Shown here: positions 59,734 to 64,000 of the stretch, one piece after another | Numbering within the stretch: the first letter of the stretch is position 1 | Layout of the letters: each line of letters starts with the position of its first letter | Source of the DNA: Phoronis australis | Lineage: Eukaryota > Phoronida > Phoronidae | DNA: 64,000 bases | Assembly: GCA_002633005.1 (NCBI GenBank) | Contig: NMRA01000522.1 | Location: 147,683 to 211,682, forward strand | Reading direction: 5' to 3' | The notes under the pieces: model-generated | The model's database searches: none | What the model was told of the DNA's origin: nothing | The model's input: the letters and a program-made list of their open reading frames with translations, nothing else | Position numbers and translations under genes: made by a program

Positions 59734-61151
59734 CCGTATTCGCCGTAATAACCGCCCATGCCCCTATAAGCGCCCCCCACGCGTTTTCAGACTTTGCTGA
59801 AATAAGCGCCCAGTCCATGAACGTGTACATGCAAACAATGACGTACCTACAGTCCTAAAACTCGGCTACAGTAACGTCTTAAATTTATCAAAAAATTTTT
59901 GCACGGGTCTTCAAGACCACCAGCGGCACTGCTACTTTTGTATTTAGCCTCGACTTTACACTTCAAAGTAACTCAGTGCTTCAAAAAGAACGCAACAGCG
60001 TAGCTACGCTCTCGCGAAGACCGTGTCCCACTATGATTTGACCTTTCAGTAGACACATCGACTGTCTCATGAATAAAAATAACTCGGTGTTAAACGCACG
60101 TGGCCAGGAGGCGCGCGCCACATACATGAACCTGTCATCAAAGACATTAGTCGGGAACTATCCATTTATGAAACATTTAACATAGCATCGCTAAGAAATG
60201 AATATTGGCACTAATTTCCGACAATTTCTAATACTATAAAACATGTTTGCGTTATTTTTTAGATGGATAGTTTGATCAACCATAATTGGTGTTTTTAAGC
60301 CGAATATTTGATTAAATTGACAACTGACAGTGAATGCTTACACACCCTGGCTTACACCGAAAAATAACTGTCAGATAGTTACGTACGCATCCAGCTACAC
60401 CGCAACTAATACGGGCCTTACCGAGACAAATGTCGAAAGTTTTTAGCAAGAGACCGGCAAGTGCTGAATGAAACACGCTCTGGTTTAGGCCTACTGCTTG
60501 CGCAAATTTCTTTAGACACATCTAGCCAGTTAGATTGCGTGGCTCTGGCCAAAAGACGGTCTCTGCTTTGGCAAATGAACACTGGTGACACGCACGCGCT
60601 CGCTTACTCGCAGACGAACTTCAAAACAAACGTCAAGTGACAACAACATGTGTGTTCGTCCAGACATTTTTCTCGCCGTGTTGCCGATCATACATGTAGA
60701 TGGCACGATGTTGCACAGATTTGTACTTAAACCTGCCGTTAATCCAGACTCCACGGGAACTTAAAAAATCTTAGAGACGCTACTTATAAAACTTAATGAG
60801 GATTTCAGGTTATTTGCTTGAGTAGAAACCATTTTTATTCAAGCATTGAAGTCGCCATATCGAAGACGGCGATTTCGAGGCAGTCAGTCGGGGAGTTTTC
60901 GCCTTACGATTTCAGCACAATTTCCTGTAAAATGATCGTAATTTAGCAGCAGAGTTTGATAGCACTGCACCACAGTTTTGTTGAAAGTCTTTAATAGATT
61001 ACATATAAGTCACAGAGCGTAAATTTGTTGAATCTTAGCTTCCGATTTCACCCGTTTCGGAGACCGGGTTTCAACCGCCTTGGGTTATAATAAGCGCCCC
61101 CCTGAACCGAACTTTTCTAAGCGCCCTGGGCGGTTATTACGGCGAATACGG
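59734..61151. mobile_element. AAGCGCCCA-ended DNA transposon, copy 3, both ends intact
   Basis: The left end CCGTATTCGCCGTAATAACC and the right end (complement CCGTATTCGCCGTAATAACC) are perfect over 20 bases and continue CGCCCA. Length is 1,418 bp with no transposase. It lies in an intron of the unknown gene. The target duplication is unclear (ATT on the left, TAA on the right), so the superfamily is not assigned. Confidence 0.85.
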
Positions 61152-61409
61152 TAACTATGTTCCATAGACCTAATTCACGCCGACAGGAAGCGCGTTCCAA
61201 AACGAGGCTCGCTACGATAGCTCTGTTGGCTTATCGGCATACTGGTTGTATTCTTCGTTGCTCGAACGGCTAGAAAATATACGGTTAAACCGTGGCAACC
61301 GACATACGCATGGGGCCGGGAACAGTCGAGAAAAGAAAGACTGCGAAATATGGATAAGAGAGAAAATTCAAGAGAACATTTAATAACTCTGCATCAGGGC
61401 ATGGTTTAC

Positions 61410-61470
61410 CTTTTGAGGACCCTAGCCAGGACATTGTCGTTAGGGTCTCCAATTTTGCAGCACAGGTCGT
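61410..61470 (-). CDS. Unknown gene, internal exon
   Basis: The acceptor GCGTTTAG|AC and donor AAAAG|GTAAAC bound 61 bases encoding DLCCKIGDPNDNVLARVLK (the first codon is split). It ends in phase 2, matching the next exon at 59,224. An alternative acceptor (TTTTCAAG|TG, 10 bases upstream) keeps the same frame. A plus-strand frame over the same bases has weaker support. Confidence 0.5.
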
Positions 61471-61708
61471 CTAAACGCACTTGAAAACGTGCATGAAATC
61501 AATCATATATATATTTTGAAAAATCGAGAAAATTTGTAAAGCGAAGCTTTTGCGGAGCGTACTAATTTACTGGATTTTTAAATTCAATGCAAAACTATAT
61601 TTTTCCAGATGTCTTTCTCTGACAAGGGATAACGGAGACAACTTTCACTTTATTTTTCTCTGGAAACTGTATATTACTTGAGAAAAATTGATGACCTGAC
61701 AGATAACA

Positions 61709-62191
61709 TCAACTGCTGCGCATTTCCTGATATTTGAAAGTATAGATATTTTCATATTTAGGGGCCCTGACCTTGAAGGATGCCATTGACAAATTCTTAA
61801 GAGGCCGCTCATGGAGAGAGGGCCCAATGTTGGAATCGATTACCGCTATTCTCCTGTTTTTTTTTGTGAAATCGTGCAACCAGCTTTCATGTTGAAGGAG
61901 GTCATTCCCTGCATTGCTTTGAGACCACACAACTGTGGAATGCACTGTCACCTTTTTTCCAAGCTTAATGATGTTTAGCCTTTCATCTTAAGGTGTCCCA
62001 TTTCAGACGGTACCCTCTCTCGGTGGAACAGCTTGGGGGAAATGTAACTTTGTCCCTTGTCTATACATGTAAATCCGACACTGCCAAGTATTCTCGATGG
62101 AAGTTGAGACTCCAAATTCATAAAAAACACAAAACATTTGTGCACAGCAAACAATCAAAAGTGTGAAAAAATACAGTAGGATTGCCGACAT
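61709..62191 (-). CDS. Signal-peptide exon and following frame, probably the same unknown gene
   Basis: An ATG at 62,191 opens MSAILLYFFTLLIVCCAQ, a good signal peptide, followed by 45 residues (…NTWQCRIYMYRQGTKLHFPQ…). Two stops then fall within 27 bases (about 62,003-61,980). The same frame continues open as ERLNIIKLGKKVTVHSTVVW, IAVIDSNIGPSLHERPLKNL and SMASFKVRAPKYENIYTFKY to a stop at 61,709. An intron or recent mutations could explain the two stops. No donor with the phase needed by the 61,470 exon is convincing, so the link is inferred from position and strand. Confidence 0.35.
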
Positions 62192-62199
62192 CGAAAGGG

Positions 62200-63525
62200 T
62201 GGAATTTTGAAGAATGTGAAGACCACTATTTGTGAATTACACAAAAGGATTATTTCCGATGATTAGTTATAAAATAATGTAAGTTACTGTTTCCCGTAGT
62301 ATCAAAAGAATAGTATCTCTTTTTTGATGGTTACTATGAGCTAGGCTACTATTTGTGATGACCCTGTACATGTCGAAAGGGGGTACTCAAAGAACTCTCG
62401 CAATCATAAACAAAGATTTCAGTGTTTTTTTTGTCAGTAGAGTTCAAGTTTACCTCGTGAACCGTTATAGGTAACTCTAAAATGAGAAAAAATACACCTT
62501 AATACGAATAGCCCATCTCCCATATTCCCCCGGTTACCCATCAAAAGTCTGCAAGCATGCATGCGGAAACTGCTTATAACATTCTGTTTTGATAAATAAA
62601 TTTGTTGGTTTCTGATTTACTTGTTTATGTATGATGAAAATCGATAGATTCATAGATGATTTTTTACGATTAGAAGCCAATCTTGTAAGAATTGGTGATG
62701 TTTCAGTGAATGTAACTGAAGCCTGAAGTTGGAATAATTTGATCCCCAAATAGTAAAGTACACTTAGTACATGTATAGACGATTTTTGCATATCTAAAAC
62801 AACCCTCAAAAACATTCATGACATTCGGATTCACAAACCGTAAAAAAAACGTTTTTAAAATCCTTGAATAAATTGCTCATTGCTTGGAAAGGTTGTCTTT
62901 GCACTTCCTTGGTGTTTTTAGTTTCCAGTAGAATTGAGCAATGAAGTTTTGTTCTTCAAAACTGAATTGATTGCTTCTCCTGATTCTCGTGCTCGTCAAG
63001 ACTAACGTACCCTCGTTAAAAATAAGATGTAACCCTGCAATAGGCCCAGCGTGCAGAATCTCAGTGATCCACGGGAACTGAATTTGAACTCCAGGCGTTC
63101 ATAGAGTGTGTGCCGGCATTTTTGGGACACACCATCCTTTTCACCAACCACTAGAAACTGGACTACTGGTCGTGTTTCAACTAGGCGTTTTGAAACAGCC
63201 CCAAAGGCATTATACCAGGAGCTTCGGGATCTCAACTTTTCAAAAAAAAAACTTCAAAGAATGACCATAATAAAACAAAGTTTTCCCCGAAACTGGATCA
63301 CAATAAAACGAATCTTGACCGTAGAGCGAGCGCTGACGGCCGGCACGAGCTGCCTGTCTCAAGTGAATTACAGCTTAGTTGACAGGCAATTAACTTTAGT
63401 TCATCAGAACTTTTGTATTTTCACACTGTTAGATCTTGGCTATAGCTACTTGAGGCAGCTCCTCTTACTCTATGTGTTGGTTCATGGTTACTCAACTCTT
63501 TATGGCTTCATCCCTGTGGGATCAT
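62200..63525. other. Non-coding or unassigned
   Basis: Open frames at 63,002-63,235 (minus) and 63,108-63,701 (plus) overlap. Neither has a recognised domain, and the plus frame ends inside a MITE. Nothing else was seen. Confidence 0.3.
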
Positions 63526-63530
63526 TGTCC

Positions 63531-63687
63531 CAGGGGCGGATTCAGGATTTTGAGTTGGGAGGGGGGCAGGGCAGAGTATTAGCCAGGGTTTTACCTGTCA
63601 GAAATTCACACCCCCGAACTCCCAAATGGAATCAGGGAGAATTTTACGGGAGCCATGGCCCCTTGGTCACCCCTAAATCCACCACTG
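63531..63687. mobile_element. CAGGGGCGGATTCAGG-ended MITE
   Basis: The left end CAGGGGCGGATTCAGG and right end CCTAAATCCACCACTG are inverted repeats with three mismatches. Length is 157 bp. CAG…CTG termini suggest hAT. No 8-bp duplication is evident. Same family as 17,877-18,196. Confidence 0.65.
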
Positions 63688-63689
63688 TG

Positions 63690-64000
63690 CCACCAACCTA
63701 GGGCGGACGTGGGAGATTCGGTACAAATATGGTGGCAACGGGGGCGAGGGGGGTTGTGGTGATGGGGGTGTTGTTTGGCGAAGTCGAAATGGTTTGTGCC
63801 CCCCAATAATTTTTGCCTTCCTACGGGCCTGTTTTACAATACCTAAGACATTGAAATTCGGAAGCGTTGGTTCATTGCCATACGCCGCAACGAAAGAAAA
63901 TATGTCCGTGTAAAACTTATAAATGTTTTCGAAAAGTTAAATCATATTTTGTCGCATCTCGGTTGCCGAGCATCATAGAAACGACCGGAGAATCTTCGGC
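63690..64000. other. Non-coding, G-rich at 63,735-63,775
   Basis: No recognised feature. Confidence 0.4.

Noticed and set aside
61351-61485. Plus-strand ORF MDKRENSREHLITLH… over the 61,410 exon
   Set aside because: No splice or homology support; the minus-strand exon fits its neighbours in phase.

Overview
The window looks like AT-rich, repeat-laden nuclear DNA of an invertebrate animal, probably marine. Coding sequence is sparse and split into short exons by GT/AG introns. An allatostatin-C/somatostatin-type GPCR and a MAD2 spindle-checkpoint gene are recognisable. Everything else is LTR and non-LTR retrotransposons, piggyBac- and THAP-bearing DNA transposons, MITEs, and tandem or palindromic repeats. 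The species cannot be named from sequence alone. Reading frames longer than 60 codons are mostly chance or transposon debris.

Layout. 0.25 kb: a possible first exon. 2.2-3.4 kb: a repeat block in minus orientation. 3.8-9.0 kb: a decayed Ty3/gypsy-like element on the minus strand, broken by a 702-bp solo LTR, a 5'-truncated LINE, a SINE and a piece of DNA transposon; two of these insertions have readable target-site duplications. 9.3-9.75 kb: an assembly gap. 9.75-10.48 kb: the 3' half of a GPCR (ECL2, TM5-TM7, tail). 11-36 kb: mostly non-coding, with MITEs, a long-inverted-repeat element (17.8-20.7 kb), an L1-like LINE (21.1-23.3 kb), composite repeats at 28 and 31 kb in opposite orientation, and a BTB remnant.

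36-57 kb: a MAD2L1 gene on the minus strand. Its last exon (36,973-37,133), an upstream exon (44,535-44,638) and a further short exon (56,710-56,753) are separated by introns packed with mobile elements. These include tandem repeats whose units carry a CCACTAG-(G/A)-(G/T)-GGC core like the CTCF site, a piggyBac remnant with intact TTAA flanks, several THAP-domain copies in inverted orientation around one MAD2 exon, and elements with AAGCGCCCA-type ends. At least one central MAD2 exon and the 5' exons were not found.

58-62 kb: an unrecognised minus-strand gene. Three of its exons agree in splice phase, and a signal-peptide-like exon lies upstream of them. The host genes here have no evident functional link; the window is best read as a few genes whose introns and flanks have been expanded by mobile DNA.
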